Of a DNA stretch of 64,000 nucleotides, positions 35,637 to 47,943 are shown piece after piece. The notes under the pieces are model-generated. The model did not search any database, was not told the DNA's origin, and worked only from the letters and a program-made list of their open reading frames with translations. Positions within the stretch are counted from its first letter, which is position 1. Every line of letters starts with the position of its first letter. This stretch comes from Klebsiella sp. WP3-W18-ESBL-02 (GTDB lineage Bacteria; Pseudomonadota; Gammaproteobacteria; Enterobacterales; Enterobacteriaceae), in contig NZ_AP021972.1 of NCBI RefSeq assembly GCF_014168815.1, forward strand, positions 4,216,001 through 4,280,000, read 5' to 3'. The translations under genes and the position numbers were made by a program.

Positions 35637-37389
35637 CTGAACCCTCGCCTTGATTTGTCACAAATTCACTCTTATCGCCCGTTGCCAGCGCATCCGGTTC
35701 AATGTTCATCGTGCGCAGTACGCCGCCCATGATGGCACCAAACACCGGCGCGGAAACGGCGCCACCGTAGTATTTACCCGCCTGCGGATCGTTGATGACC
35801 ACCACCAGCGCAAAGCGCGGCTGGCTGGCTGGCGCAACGCCCGCGGTGTAAGCAATGTATTTGTTGATGTAGCGCCCGTCCGGGCCGACCTTTTTCGCCG
35901 TACCGGTTTTAATCGCAATACGGTAGCCTTTGATCGCCGCCTTCACGCCGCCGCCACCGGGCAGCGCTACGCTTTCCATCATATGCACCACGGTGCGGAC
36001 GATAGACTCCGGGAAGACGCGTTCGCCGGGAACCGGCGGGTCAACTTTGGTTATCGACAGTGGGCGATAAATGCCATAGCTGCCAATCGTTGCGTAGACT
36101 CGCGCTAACTGTAACGGCGTTACCATTAGCCCGTAGCCGAAAGAGAAGGTGGCCCTCTCTATGTCAGACCACCGTTGTTTTTGAGGATATAAGCCACTGC
36201 GTTCTCCGACCAACCCCAAATTGGTCGCTTTTCCCAGCCCAAAACGTGAGTAAGTCTCTACTAACGCTGAGGACGGCATCGCTAACGCCAGCTTGGAAAC
36301 ACCGACGTTACTCGACTTCTGTAGTACCCCGGTCAGGGTCAATTCGCTGTAGCGCGCCACATCTTTGATTTCGTGGCCGTTAATTCGGTAGGGAATGGTA
36401 TTCAGCACGGTATTTTCGCGCACCACGCCGCGTTGTAGCGCGGTCATCACCACCATCGGTTTCACCGTCGAACCCGGTTCAAACACGTCGGTGATCGCCC
36501 GGTTACGCATGGTGTCTTTGGCCGTGCCGGTAAAGTTGTTCGGGTTGTAGGACGGGCTGTTGGCCATCGCCAGCACTTCACCGGTGCTTACGTCGACCAG
36601 CACGGCGCTGCCGGATTCCGCTTTGTTAAACGCCACGGCGTTGTTCAGTTCACGGTAGACCAGCGCCTGCAGACGTTCATCAATGCTCAGCGCCAGGTTG
36701 TGCGCCGCCTGGCTGTCGGTGGAGGAGATATCTTCAATCACCCGGCCATAGCGGTCCTTACGCACGATGCGCTCGCCCGGCTGGCCGGTTAACCACTTGT
36801 CGAAGCTTTTCTCAACCCCTTCAATCCCCTGGCTGTCAACGTTAGTAAAGCCAATAAGGTGAGCAGTCACTTCCCCTGACGGGTAGTAACGACGGGACTC
36901 TTCACGCAGATAAATCCCCGGCAGCTTAAGTTTTTTGATGTAGTCAGCCATATCAGGGTTAACCTGACGGGCCAGGTAGATAAAGCGCATGCGCGGATTG
37001 GTGTTAATGCGGTTTGCCAGCTGATCGAGCGGCATGTTCAGCGCATCGGCCAGCGCCTTCCAGCGGTTGTTGAGCACCACGCCGCCCGCATCGTGCAGCT
37101 CTTTCGGGTCGGCCCAGATGGCTTTCACCGGCACGCTCACCGCCAGCGGACGGCCAGAGCGATCGGTAATCATCCCGCGCGAAGTTGACACCTGCTGAAC
37201 GCGTAAGGAACGCATGTCGCCTTCGCGTACCAGCTTATCAGGCGCAATAATTTGCAACCAGGCCGCGCGCCCGAGCAGAAACGCGAGCGCCATAAAAATA
37301 CAGCCGCAGAGCAACGCAAAACGCCAACTGATAAAGTTGGCCTGTTCTTCCTGACGTTTTGGCTTAAGCGTTTTTGCCGCCGGTTTCAT
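35623..37389 (-). CDS. ftsI: Septal peptidoglycan transpeptidase FtsI (PBP3)
   Basis: FtsI cross-links septal peptidoglycan and is the target of aztreonam and cephalexin. I chose the ATG at 37389 (MKPAAKT), which gives 588 residues as in E. coli and has AAGGAT upstream; the frame opens 3 codons earlier at a TTG. A membrane anchor lies at about residues 24-43. The active-site serine is Ser307 in STVK (307-310), with the SSN and KTGT motifs also present. No PBP3 insertion linked to beta-lactam resistance is seen. Confidence 0.98.
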   Translation of the reverse strand: MKPAAKTLKPKRQEEQANFISWRFALLCGCIFMALAFLLGRAAWLQIIAPDKLVREGDMRSLRVQQVSTSRGMITDRSGRPLAVSVPVKAIWADPKELHDAGGVVLNNRWKALADALNMPLDQLANRINTNPRMRFIYLARQVNPDMADYIKKLKLPGIYLREESRRYYPSGEVTAHLIGFTNVDSQGIEGVEKSFDKWLTGQPGERIVRKDRYGRVIEDISSTDSQAAHNLALSIDERLQALVYRELNNAVAFNKAESGSAVLVDVSTGEVLAMANSPSYNPNNFTGTAKDTMRNRAITDVFEPGSTVKPMVVMTALQRGVVRENTVLNTIPYRINGHEIKDVARYSELTLTGVLQKSSNVGVSKLALAMPSSALVETYSRFGLGKATNLGLVGERSGLYPQKQRWSDIERATFSFGYGLMVTPLQLARVYATIGSYGIYRPLSITKVDPPVPGERVFPESIVRTVVHMMESVALPGGGGVKAAIKGYRIAIKTGTAKKVGPDGRYINKYIAYTAGVAPASQPRFALVVVINDPQAGKYYGGAVSAPVFGAIMGGVLRTMNIEPDALATGDKSEFVTNQGEGSGGRS

Positions 37390-37404
37390 GCGTTGCAATA
37401 ATCC

Positions 37405-37770
37405 TTATTTCTGAACAACAATGTTTTCTTTTGATGGATCAACATGTTGCATCTGCAACTTTTCTGTAGCGATACGTTCGACGCGGCTATGATCGCCGAG
37501 AGCATTCTCTTCGAGGATCAGGTTGCGCCATTCGATGTCCAACGCATCACGCTCCAGCACCAACTGTTCTCGTTGGGCCGTTAACAGGCGAGTATGGTGC
37601 GCCGTCGTCACCACCGTCACCGCCGTAACAATAATGCAAATGAACAGACAGAGTGGCAGTTTCCCGAACTGCAAAAGGTCGTCGCGAATAACGCCAGGCA
37701 AGGCATGACGTTCGCCATTTCCTAACGACCCGGTGACTTTGCTTAGGGCCTCTGTCACTCTGCCGATCAT
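37405..37770 (-). CDS. ftsL: Cell division protein FtsL
   Basis: FtsL is a bitopic protein that joins FtsB and FtsQ and activates FtsWI. The 121 residues equal E. coli. A cytoplasmic tail of about 37 residues precedes one membrane segment ([20 protein letters not shown]) and a periplasmic leucine-zipper-like coiled coil. It overlaps rsmH by 4 bases and precedes ftsI by 15 bp. Confidence 0.97.
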   Translation of the reverse strand: MIGRVTEALSKVTGSLGNGERHALPGVIRDDLLQFGKLPLCLFICIIVTAVTVVTTAHHTRLLTAQREQLVLERDALDIEWRNLILEENALGDHSRVERIATEKLQMQHVDPSKENIVVQK

Positions 37771-38708
37771 GCGTTCGTCCTCTCTGCAATACGCAGAACT
37801 GAACTACGGGCGCGTGGGTTCTCAGCCACTTCTTCTTCGCCCGGCATCAACTTGCCTAACGCTCGTAAATGACGGCCACCCAGTTTCTTGAGTTGCTCTT
37901 CGGTCATCGGGATCCCCGCCGGAACCTGCGGACCGCGGCTCTGTTCACGCATAAAGCGTTTCACAATGCGGTCTTCCAGCGAGTGGAAGCTGATGATCGA
38001 CAGCCGGCCACCCGGGGCCAGCACGCCAAGCGAGCTTTTTAGCGCCTGCTCTATCTCCTCCAGCTCACTGTTCACCCAAATGCGCACCGCCTGGAAGGTA
38101 CGGGTTGCGGGGTGTTTGAATTTGTCTTTCACCGGCATGGCGGCGGAAATCACTTCCGCCAGCTCTTTGGTGCGGGTCATCGGCTCAACGCGGTTGCGTT
38201 CAACGATGGCTCGGGCAATACGTTTACCAAAGCGCTCTTCGCCAAAGGTTTTAATCACCCAGGCGATATCCGCCTCTTCTGCCGTTTGCAGCCATTCGGC
38301 GGCAGACTGACCGCGAGTCGGGTCCATACGCATGTCCAGCGGGCCATCGCGCATAAACGAAAAGCCGCGCTCAGCGTCATCCAGCTGCGGTGAAGAAACG
38401 CCAAGATCGAGAAGGATACCGTCGATCTTGCCAACGAGATCGCGCTCGGCGACGTAGTCCGCCAGCGCAGAGAAAGGACCATGAACGATGGAAAAGCGAG
38501 GGTCATCGATGGTCTTTGCCACCGCAATCGCCTCGGGATCGCGATCGATCGCGATCAGGCGCCCCTGCTCGCCAAGCTGCGAGAGGATCAGACGCGAGTG
38601 TCCGCCGCGGCCAAAGGTGCCATCAATATAGATACCATCCGGGCGAATATTCAGGCCGTTAACCGCCTCGTCCAGCAGTACCGTAGTGTGTTTAAAATTT
38701 TCCATCAT
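37767..38708 (-). CDS. rsmH: 16S rRNA m4C1402 methyltransferase RsmH
   Basis: RsmH (formerly MraW) methylates the N4 of C1402 in 16S rRNA. The 313 residues equal E. coli. The SAM site [10 protein letters not shown] lies near residues 29-38, and the [12 protein letters not shown] motif follows. It is the second gene of the dcw operon, 2 bp after mraZ. Confidence 0.97.
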   Translation of the reverse strand: MMENFKHTTVLLDEAVNGLNIRPDGIYIDGTFGRGGHSRLILSQLGEQGRLIAIDRDPEAIAVAKTIDDPRFSIVHGPFSALADYVAERDLVGKIDGILLDLGVSSPQLDDAERGFSFMRDGPLDMRMDPTRGQSAAEWLQTAEEADIAWVIKTFGEERFGKRIARAIVERNRVEPMTRTKELAEVISAAMPVKDKFKHPATRTFQAVRIWVNSELEEIEQALKSSLGVLAPGGRLSIISFHSLEDRIVKRFMREQSRGPQVPAGIPMTEEQLKKLGGRHLRALGKLMPGEEEVAENPRARSSVLRIAERTNA

Positions 38709-38710
38709 AT

Positions 38711-39169
38711 TTATAAGGACAAATCCTGCAATCGCTCCGACAGCGCCCCTGAAGCAGATTGCTCAGCGTCGATATCTTCCTTGACCCGTTGATACCAGGC
38801 CGTCTCATCCCACAGTTCAAACTTGTTAAACTGCCCGACCAGCATCACTTCTTTGGTCAATCCGGCGTGCTGCCGTAAAACCGGCGCGATCAATAACCGC
38901 CCGGCGCTATCCATCTGACATTCACTGGCATGCCCTAACAGCAGCCGCTGCACGCGGCGCTCAACCGGGTTCATGCTCGACAAACGCGATAGCTTTTGCT
39001 CGATAATTTCCCATTCGGGCAGAGGATAAAGCAGCAGGCAGGGGTGATGGATGTCAATGGTACAAACCATTTGACCGGTAGCGCTCTCGATCAGCAGGTC
39101 CCGATATCGGACAGGGACGGCTAAACGCCCTTTGCTGTCGAGATTGACTAACGTTGCCCCTCGGAACAT
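38711..39169 (-). CDS. mraZ: Transcriptional repressor MraZ
   Basis: MraZ is an AbrB-like ring-forming repressor of its own dcw promoter. I chose the ATG at 39169 ([15 protein letters not shown]), giving 152 residues as in E. coli and a GTGAGG ribosome site; the frame extends 16 codons upstream without homology. Two SpoVT/AbrB repeats each carry a DSKGR or DSAGR motif. It is the first gene of the dcw cluster. Confidence 0.96.
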   Translation of the reverse strand: MFRGATLVNLDSKGRLAVPVRYRDLLIESATGQMVCTIDIHHPCLLLYPLPEWEIIEQKLSRLSSMNPVERRVQRLLLGHASECQMDSAGRLLIAPVLRQHAGLTKEVMLVGQFNKFELWDETAWYQRVKEDIDAEQSASGALSERLQDLSL

Positions 39170-39187
39170 GCCAGCCTCACCCCTTAT

Positions 39188-39212
39188 TACCACTTTAACC
39201 CACAAATTCCCA
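39188..39212 (-). promoter_or_regulatory. MraZ-binding repeats
   Basis: On the minus strand, TGGGA, TGGGT and TGGTA are spaced by exactly 5 bases each, between the promoter and the mraZ start. This is the known MraZ operator layout (TGGGN repeats, 10-bp period). The third repeat departs from TGGG. Confidence 0.85.
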
Positions 39213-39221
39213 CTCAAAGGA

Positions 39222-39250
39222 GTTTACGGAGCAGAGGAAAAGCTTGTCAA
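39222..39250 (-). promoter_or_regulatory. dcw cluster promoter (Pmra)
   Basis: On the minus strand, a perfect -35 TTGACA (39245-39250) is followed after 17 bp by GTAAAC as -10 (39222-39227). It sits just upstream of the MraZ repeats, as in E. coli. Confidence 0.82.
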
Positions 39251-39768
39251 GCCAGCATGAATGCCAACAGAGTCCAAAATACCGCTATTTAAGGCCGACA
39301 ATAGCTCTGATTAAAAATTATCCAACAGACGAGGCAAATTAACGTCATGAATACCCGCAAGAAAAATACAAAGGGATTCACATCACGTTAACGCGACTAA
39401 ATATCATCAAAAGAATATATAAAGTGTCAGTTTGCGACGCGAGCGGCATTTTAGGACATTCTGCGGCCCGTTAACAGTCCCCCGTGGCGCGCCCCGGAGA
39501 GGAATTCAAGCCCGACAGCTCGCCCATTCTGGTAGGGGGCTAAAGAAGTGTTTGTTATTTCGGCAATCCGCAGTGCGAATGTAACAAAATAATTCACAAA
39601 TAATATATTTTTACTTTGTGTTCACAATAATAAACGGGAAAGGGAAACGAAATGAGCGTTATTAAATAGAAAGCTAATCAAAATGAGGAATTATCTGAAT
39701 ATCCACACCAGAATAATGTTTTAGGCGATAAAGGCGACTTTTTTTGGCCGCCCCTATCGCGAGGAAGA
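39251..39768. other. cra-mraZ intergenic region
   Basis: This stretch of about 520 bp upstream of Pmra holds no gene I can support. It contains an inverted repeat right after cra (39725-39760) and a possible stem with arms TTTGTTA (39551-39557) and TAACAAA (39582-39588). Only very short open frames with poor ribosome sites are present. Confidence 0.6.
39725..39760 (-). terminator. Inverted repeat after cra, possible terminator
   Basis: Arms GCGATA / TATCGC are extended by G-C and G-T pairs to a 12-bp stem with an A-rich loop, starting about 9 bases after the cra stop codon. On the minus strand it is not followed by a clear T-run, so termination is uncertain. Confidence 0.45.
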
Positions 39769-40773
39769 TTATCGACGACTCAGACTACCGCGACGGTAGA
39801 GATTACGACGAATACGGCTCAGACCCGGTTTTGGCTTACGCGGCTCGTCCAGGCTTGCCAGCACAATCTCCAGTACGCGCTCGGCAACGTCGCGGTGGCG
39901 CTGAGCCACGGCCAGCACCGGGCACTGCAGGAAATCGAGCAATTCGTTATCGCCGAAGGTGGCGATCGCCAGATCGGTCGGCAGCTTGCCTTCACGGCGC
40001 AGCGTAACGTCCATTACGCCCTGCAGCAGCGCAAACGATGTGGTAAACAGCGCCTGCGGCATCGGGTGCGTTTCCAGCCATTTCTCAAACAGCTGCGCTG
40101 CGGCTTCGCGCTCATAGCTGTTGGCGTACAGGAAGTGCACTTCGCGCGGATCGTCTTTCCAGGCCGTACGGAAGCCTTGTTCACGCAGGTAGCTAACCGA
40201 CAGCTCCGGCAGTGCGCCAAGGTAAAGCACGGTTTCCGCCGGGAAGGTACGCAGTTCGGCAGCCAGCATTTCTGCATCGTCCTGGTCAGCCCCCACGACG
40301 CTGGTGAAATGTTCGCGGTCCAGCGCACGGTCCAGCGCGACAATCGGGAACGAATCGTTAGCCCAACGCTGATAGAACGGATGCTCCGGCGGTAACGAGG
40401 TAGAAACAATGATCGCGTCCACCTGGCGCTGCAGCAGATGCTCAATGCAGCGCATTTCGTTATCCGGCTGATCTTCGGAACAGGCAATCAGCAGCTGGTA
40501 ACCACGCTGGCGGGCCTGACGTTCGAGGTAGTTGGCGATGCGGGTATAGCTGGTATTTTCCAGATCCGGGATAACAAGCCCGATAGAACGCGTGCGTCCT
40601 GCACGCAGCCCGGCGGCAACCGCGTTGGGATGGTAGTTATGCTCGCGCACGACGGCCATCACTTTCTCAACAGTTTTGTCGCTAACGCGGTACTGCTTCG
40701 CTTTGCCGTTAATCACATAGCTGGCGGTGGTTCGGGAAACACCGGCAAGCCGGGCGATTTCATCCAGTTTCAC
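39769..40773 (-). CDS. cra: Catabolite repressor-activator Cra (FruR)
   Basis: Cra is a LacI-family regulator that represses glycolytic genes and activates gluconeogenic genes; fructose 1-phosphate is its clearest effector. I chose a GTG start at 40773 ([11 protein letters not shown]), with AAGGGG upstream, giving 334 residues as in E. coli. The N-terminal helix-turn-helix [17 protein letters not shown] is followed by a periplasmic-binding-protein-like effector domain. It lies downstream of ilvIH on the same strand. Confidence 0.96.
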   Translation of the reverse strand: MKLDEIARLAGVSRTTASYVINGKAKQYRVSDKTVEKVMAVVREHNYHPNAVAAGLRAGRTRSIGLVIPDLENTSYTRIANYLERQARQRGYQLLIACSEDQPDNEMRCIEHLLQRQVDAIIVSTSLPPEHPFYQRWANDSFPIVALDRALDREHFTSVVGADQDDAEMLAAELRTFPAETVLYLGALPELSVSYLREQGFRTAWKDDPREVHFLYANSYEREAAAQLFEKWLETHPMPQALFTTSFALLQGVMDVTLRREGKLPTDLAIATFGDNELLDFLQCPVLAVAQRHRDVAERVLEIVLASLDEPRKPKPGLSRIRRNLYRRGSLSRR

Positions 40774-40871
40774 AATTGCCCCTTGCTTTATAAGTATAAT
40801 CCGTAACATCTAAACGCAGAATGATCCGATCGGCAATAGCTTTTGTTCCCACTTATTGCTGATTTCGCAAA

Positions 40872-40896
40872 AAAAAGCCCGACGTCTGGCCGGGCT
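40872..40896 (-). terminator. ilvIH terminator
   Basis: On the minus strand the stem AGCCCG / CGGGCT is followed by eight T residues, starting about 23 bp after the ilvH stop codon. It should end the ilvIH transcript before cra. Confidence 0.82.
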
Positions 40897-40919
40897 ACGA
40901 TAAAGCGATGAGATCCAGG

Positions 40920-41411
40920 CTAGCGCATAATCTTGTCGCCGCGCGACAGACCGACCACCCCGGAGCGGGCAACCTCAACAATTCTGGCGACATCGCGCAG
41001 CGACGCGAGGAACGCATCCAGCTTATCGCTGGTGCCCGCCAGCTGGACGGTATACAGCGACGGCGTGACGTCGATGATCTGCCCGCGGAAGATTTCCGTG
41101 TTGCGTTTCACCTCGTCGCGGCCGTAGCCGCTGGCCTGCACTTTCACCAGCATGATTTCGCGCTCAACGTGCGCCCCCTGCCCCAGCTCGTTAACCCGCA
41201 GCACGTCCACCAGCTTATGCAGCTGCTTTTCGATCTGTTCGATGGTCTTCTCGTCGCCAACCGTCTGAATGGTCATTCGCGACAGCGTCGGGTCGTCGGT
41301 CGGCGCCACGGTCAGGCTCTCAATGTTGTAGCCGCGTTGAGAGAAAAGCCCAATGACGCGCGACAGCGCGCCGGACTCGTTTTCCAGCAGTACAGATAAT
41401 ATCCGGCGCAT
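40920..41411 (-). CDS. ilvH: Acetolactate synthase III regulatory subunit
   Basis: IlvH is the small subunit that makes acetohydroxyacid synthase III sensitive to valine. I chose the ATG at 41411 ([20 protein letters not shown]), which lies 2 bp after the ilvI stop and gives 163 residues as in E. coli. An N-terminal ACT domain (about residues 4-78) binds valine. The start is so close to ilvI that translational coupling is likely. Confidence 0.97.
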   Translation of the reverse strand: MRRILSVLLENESGALSRVIGLFSQRGYNIESLTVAPTDDPTLSRMTIQTVGDEKTIEQIEKQLHKLVDVLRVNELGQGAHVEREIMLVKVQASGYGRDEVKRNTEIFRGQIIDVTPSLYTVQLAGTSDKLDAFLASLRDVARIVEVARSGVVGLSRGDKIMR

Positions 41412-41413
41412 AA

Positions 41414-43138
41414 TCAGGTTCTCTCCGTTTTGCTCAACCACATCTCGTCCATTGCCCCACCGCGAATATGCATGGGGTAGACGTGCTCGCTACCGTCGAC
41501 GGCGACGTCAACGAACACCAGGCGTTTATTGCGCACATGTTCCAGCGCCTCGCTCAGCTTGCTTTCCAGCTCATCCGGGCGAGTAATGCGGATACCCACG
41601 TGGCCATAGGCTTCCGCCAGGCGGACAAAGTCCGGCAGCGACTGCATATAAGATTGGGAGTGGCGGCCAGAATAAATCATGTCCTGCCATTGCTTGACCA
41701 TCCCCAGATAACCGTTGTTCAGGTTCAGCACCAGCACCGGCAGTTGATACTGCTGTGCGGTCGACAGCTCCTGGATGTTCATCTGAATACTGCCGTCGCC
41801 GGTAACGCAAACCACCGTTTCCTCAGGAAACGCCATTTTGACGCCCAGCGCAGCGGGCAGGCCAAAGCCCATGGTGCCCAGACCACCGGAGTTGATCCAG
41901 CGGCGTGGTTTATCAAACGGATAGTACAGCGCGGCGAACATCTGATGCTGGCCAACGTCGGAGGTCACATAAGCATCGCCGTGGGTCAGCCTCCAGATGG
42001 CCTCAATGACCGCCTGCGGCTTAATCTGTTCACTTTTTTCGTCATACTTCAGGCACTGGCGGGCGCGCCACTGTTCAATCTGCTGCCACCAGTCGCGAAT
42101 ATCATCCAACGGCTGCGCGGCGCTTTCTTGATCCAGCAGCTCCAGCATTTGATCGAGCACCAGCCCCGCGTCGCCCACGATCGGAATGTCCGCCGGAACG
42201 GTTTTCGAGATCGACGTTGGATCGATATCAATATGCAGCACCGTCGCATCCGGGCAGTACTTCGCCAGATTATTGGTCGTGCGATCGTCAAAGCGCACGC
42301 CGACGGCAAAGATGACGTCGGAATGATGCATGGTCATATTGGCTTCATAAGTACCATGCATCCCTAGCATCCCCAGCGCCTGGCGATGCGTCGCCGGGAA
42401 GCCACCTAGCCCCATCAGCGATGAGGTGACGGGAAGATTCAGCTTTTCAATCAGCGTGCGCAGCTGCGCGTGGCACTCGGCGTTCACCACTCCACCGCCG
42501 ACATAAACGACCGGTTTTTTCGCGGCAATCAGGGTCTGTAACGCACGCTTAATCTGCCCCTTATGCCCCGTGGTGGTCGGGTAATAAGAACGCATGCTGA
42601 CCGCATCCGGCCAGACGTACGGCAGTTTGTTCGCCGGGCTAAGAATATCTTTCGGCAGATCCACCACCACCGGTCCGGGGCGGCCGCTGGCCGCTAGCCA
42701 GAACGCTTTCTTCAGTACGCCGGGAATATCCTCAGTCTGTTTCACCAGAAAGCTGTGCTTCACGACCGGCCGGGAGATCCCCACCATGTCGCACTCCTGG
42801 AAGGCATCGTAGCCAATCAGCGAGGTCGCGACCTGACCGGAGATCACCACCAGAGGAATGGAATCCATATAAGCGGTCGCAATCCCGGTAATGGCGTTGG
42901 TCGCCCCCGGGCCCGAGGTCACCAGCACGACGCCAACCTCACCAGTCGCACGCGCCAGCCCGTCAGCCATATGTACCGCCGCCTGCTCGTGGCGGACCAG
43001 TACGTGGTCAATGCCGCCGACCGTATGCAGCGCATCATATATATCGAGGACCGCGCCCCCCGGATAGCCAAACACCTGCTTTACGCCCTGATCGATTAAC
43101 GATCGGACGACCATCTCGGCTCCTGACAACATCTCCAT
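41414..43138 (-). CDS. ilvI: Acetolactate synthase III catalytic subunit
   Basis: IlvI condenses pyruvate into acetolactate or acetohydroxybutyrate for valine, isoleucine and leucine synthesis, using ThDP and FAD. I chose the ATG at 43138 ([14 protein letters not shown]) with a GGGAGG ribosome site, giving 574 residues as in E. coli; the frame extends 34 codons further without homology. The ThDP glutamate (RHEQAA), and the Mg motif GDGSIQMN with its NN pair, are intact. In E. coli the operon is activated by Lrp. Confidence 0.96.
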   Translation of the reverse strand: MEMLSGAEMVVRSLIDQGVKQVFGYPGGAVLDIYDALHTVGGIDHVLVRHEQAAVHMADGLARATGEVGVVLVTSGPGATNAITGIATAYMDSIPLVVISGQVATSLIGYDAFQECDMVGISRPVVKHSFLVKQTEDIPGVLKKAFWLAASGRPGPVVVDLPKDILSPANKLPYVWPDAVSMRSYYPTTTGHKGQIKRALQTLIAAKKPVVYVGGGVVNAECHAQLRTLIEKLNLPVTSSLMGLGGFPATHRQALGMLGMHGTYEANMTMHHSDVIFAVGVRFDDRTTNNLAKYCPDATVLHIDIDPTSISKTVPADIPIVGDAGLVLDQMLELLDQESAAQPLDDIRDWWQQIEQWRARQCLKYDEKSEQIKPQAVIEAIWRLTHGDAYVTSDVGQHQMFAALYYPFDKPRRWINSGGLGTMGFGLPAALGVKMAFPEETVVCVTGDGSIQMNIQELSTAQQYQLPVLVLNLNNGYLGMVKQWQDMIYSGRHSQSYMQSLPDFVRLAEAYGHVGIRITRPDELESKLSEALEHVRNKRLVFVDVAVDGSEHVYPMHIRGGAMDEMWLSKTERT

Positions 43139-43488
43139 GATTTGCCTCCCGGCTTTTTTCTTGATGACCGGGGACGTCATTGTCCCGGCGGTCATGCGTC
43201 GGCGGCGCGTCTGCCATCCATCGACGCTGAATTGGGTCATGACTTAACATAACCGCTCGCCACTAGGCAGGCAATTCACCCATCCCGCGTAGATACCATC
43301 ATGAAAAGAGAAAAAATAAAGCGAAAAGGGAAAATGATGGAGGAATACTTCAACGATAAGAAAAGGAGAGCGTAGATACTCGGGTGAACGCAGCCATTAC
43401 AGCAAAAGCTGCATTTTTCACTTTCTCACCGCCGACGGCGACGGCTAACAACAGAATAAAATTTTAATTTTACGTGAACATACAAAAC
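43139..43488. other. ilvI upstream region
   Basis: This gap of about 350 bp between ilvI and the leuO terminator should hold the ilvIH promoter and Lrp sites. It is A-rich on the plus strand over 43300-43380. I could not pick a convincing promoter or Lrp site by eye. A 24-codon basic open frame on the plus strand lacks a ribosome site. Confidence 0.5.
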
Positions 43489-43514
43489 AAACAGGATGCA
43501 TATGCATCCTGTTT
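43489..43514 (-). terminator. leuO terminator
   Basis: A perfect 12-bp stem, AAACAGGATGCA / TGCATCCTGTTT, with a 2-base loop lies 11 bp after the leuO stop and runs into GTTTTG on the minus strand. Confidence 0.82.
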
Positions 43515-43525
43515 ATGCCGCCATC

Positions 43526-44497
43526 TTATTGCTGCCGACAGGCGTTAACCAGCAGCTCTTCCATCCACTGATGGCCCTTATCGCGCCCCGCCGCTTCATG
43601 CCAGGAAAGGTAACAGGTACGGCTATTTAGCTTCATCGGCAGCGGTAATACCTGCAGGCCAATCTGTTCAGCAAATTCGTCTGCCAGGCGACGTGGCGCA
43701 ATCGCCACCAGATGAGTTTGAGAAACCACGTTTAATACGCTAATCAGCGCCATCCCCTGATAAGCAATGCGGCTTTGTTTATCAAGGGTGTCATACCACG
43801 GCTGGCTAAAAGAGGCATAACGATCCAGTGAAACCACCGCATGTTCCTCTTGATACAGCACCTCCTCCGAAACCGGGCCATTAATACGCGGATGTTTTTT
43901 ACTGGCGACCATCACCATTTCATCATTGAATAACGGCACGCAGGCGAATTCCGGACGACGAAACTCTTCATAGCCAAGAACAAACTCAATTTCCTGATAG
44001 CGCAGCTGATGTTCTGTATTTTGATTTAAGGATGACTTAAACACCATGTGAATATGTGGGGCGACTTCATTCACTTTATTCAAAATAATAGAGGTCAGAT
44101 AATTATCCAGCGGACTACAGACGCAGAGATTAAATACGCGTTCACTGCTTAGCGGTTCAAAACCGGAACCCGGTAGCTCATTTTGCACCAGCTGAAGCGC
44201 CTGACGAATCGAGCCAAACAGCTGAAATGCACGGGCGGTGGGCTGAATGCCGCGACCGTAGCGAACGAACAGCTCATCATTAAACATCACCTTCAACCGC
44301 GCCACGGCGTTGCTGACCGCGGGTTGCGACATCCCCAGCATATGCGCCGCGCGGGTAATATTTTGCTCCTGCATAACCGCATCAAATACGGTCAGTAAAT
44401 TTAAATCCACCAACCGTAGCTGCGGTTTGTTCCCTTCATTTGCGGTCACACGCGGCTTCTCCGGCGCGCTAATAACGCTCTCAGACTCCAGTGTCAT
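43526..44497 (-). CDS. leuO: LysR-type regulator LeuO
   Basis: LeuO is a global LysR-family regulator that antagonises H-NS silencing, including at quiescent CRISPR and bgl-type loci in related species. The 323 residues compare with 314 in E. coli. The helix-turn-helix ([20 protein letters not shown]) follows a variable N-terminal tail of about 30 residues, then the effector domain. It lies between ilvIH and the leu operon, divergent from leu. Confidence 0.95.
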   Translation of the reverse strand: MTLESESVISAPEKPRVTANEGNKPQLRLVDLNLLTVFDAVMQEQNITRAAHMLGMSQPAVSNAVARLKVMFNDELFVRYGRGIQPTARAFQLFGSIRQALQLVQNELPGSGFEPLSSERVFNLCVCSPLDNYLTSIILNKVNEVAPHIHMVFKSSLNQNTEHQLRYQEIEFVLGYEEFRRPEFACVPLFNDEMVMVASKKHPRINGPVSEEVLYQEEHAVVSLDRYASFSQPWYDTLDKQSRIAYQGMALISVLNVVSQTHLVAIAPRRLADEFAEQIGLQVLPLPMKLNSRTCYLSWHEAAGRDKGHQWMEELLVNACRQQ

Positions 44498-45035
44498 ACA
44501 AAACTCCCTTTGCAGAATCGCAGTAATATATTGAGGCTATATGATTTACCATGCATATAAAATCCAAAAAAGAGAAATAAATAAAAATAGGAATATATAA
44601 AGATGCAGAAGATTGACTTTCCCTAAGAAAAGCCAACCTTAATTTATATCACCAAGCTAATGACTGATAGTTTACTCATAGATTACATAAATAGACAACA
44701 GTCGAAAAAGTACACAATGAATTAAGTTTTATTAAATTGTTCCATTCTTACCATGAATAACATTAACAATTTCGCATCAGAAATAGTGATACTACATTTA
44801 CCTGACCGACGGTTAAAATACATAAATCCAGTATTATCATACCGATAGCATTAACGCTTAATCATGACAAAGTCATGATCGATTACGATGAATCATGTTC
44901 ATATGCGTCAAAATATTAAAATCATGAATTCCGACACAAGACAATCCGCTATAAAATGAGACATTCATCAGCACAATTAGCTAATTTCACCGTCTCGCTT
45001 AACGACCTTCTTCACCGCCTTTTCCGTCTTCAGGG
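44498..45035. other. leuO-leu intergenic AT-rich region
   Basis: This AT-rich gap of about 540 bp separates divergent leuO and the leu operon. In E. coli the same region is H-NS bound and acts in the leuO-leuABCD promoter relay. A perfect inverted repeat ATCATGAC-AAA-GTCATGAT is at 44861-44879, and a TATAAA box at 44950-44955. I see no gene. Confidence 0.6.
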
Positions 45036-45064
45036 TTGACATCAGAAAGCATATCCAGTACCAC
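45036..45064 (+). promoter_or_regulatory. leu operon promoter
   Basis: A perfect -35 TTGACA (45036-45041) is followed after 17 bp by a poor -10, TACCAC (45059-45064). The placement relative to the leader gene corresponds to the E. coli leu promoter, where the -10 reads TAACTC. Confidence 0.65.
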
Positions 45065-45100
45065 TAAAAGCATATCGAATTCATCTGGAGAATGATGACC

Positions 45101-45187
45101 ATGTTCCGCACCACTCGCTTCAACGGCCTACTACTACTAAACGCCTTTTCTGTGCGCGGTAGGCTGGTGTGCGACGTTCAGCGTTAG
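45101..45187 (+). CDS. leuL: leu operon leader peptide LeuL
   Basis: The 28-residue leader MFRTTRFNGLLLLNAFSVRG... has four consecutive CTA leucine codons (45128-45139), the rare leucine codon used as the sensor in leucine attenuation. E. coli LeuL is also 28 residues and aligns (RF-GLLLLNA--RGR). Two further ATGs in the same frame lie 6 and 9 bases upstream (45095 and 45092), and GGAG is at 45087-45090, so the start could also be 45095. Stalling at the leucine codons would prevent the terminator at 45208 from forming. Confidence 0.88.
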   Translation: MFRTTRFNGLLLLNAFSVRGRLVCDVQR

Positions 45188-45207
45188 TCATCATCAGTAG
45201 AACTCTA

Positions 45208-45234
45208 AACCCGCGCCATTGCGCGGGTTTTTTT
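45208..45234 (+). terminator. leu attenuator
   Basis: A perfect 9-bp stem AACCCGCGC / GCGCGGGTT with a CATT loop is followed by a T-run. It starts 21 bases after the LeuL stop and 45 bases before leuA, so it acts as the leucine-controlled attenuator. Confidence 0.92.
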
Positions 45235-45278
45235 ATGCTCGTAGCAAGGCGCTCCCAAGTTAACCAAGGACCTAAACC

Positions 45279-47941
<2,663 letters not shown>

Positions 47942-47943
47942 TC

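Noticed and set aside
39344..39391. 14-codon open frame MNTRKKNTKGFTSR in the cra-mraZ gap
   Set aside because: A weak GAGG lies too far upstream and the peptide is not recognised.
40774..40919. A FruL-like leader peptide upstream of cra
   Set aside because: A frame with residual similarity to E. coli FruL (AKS, NKS, CRS) is present but has no in-frame ATG after the ilvH stop and lacks the expected stop codon, so I do not call it intact.
43301..43375. 24-codon basic open frame in the ilvI-leuO gap
   Set aside because: It has no ribosome site and its lysine-rich content is explained by A-rich DNA.
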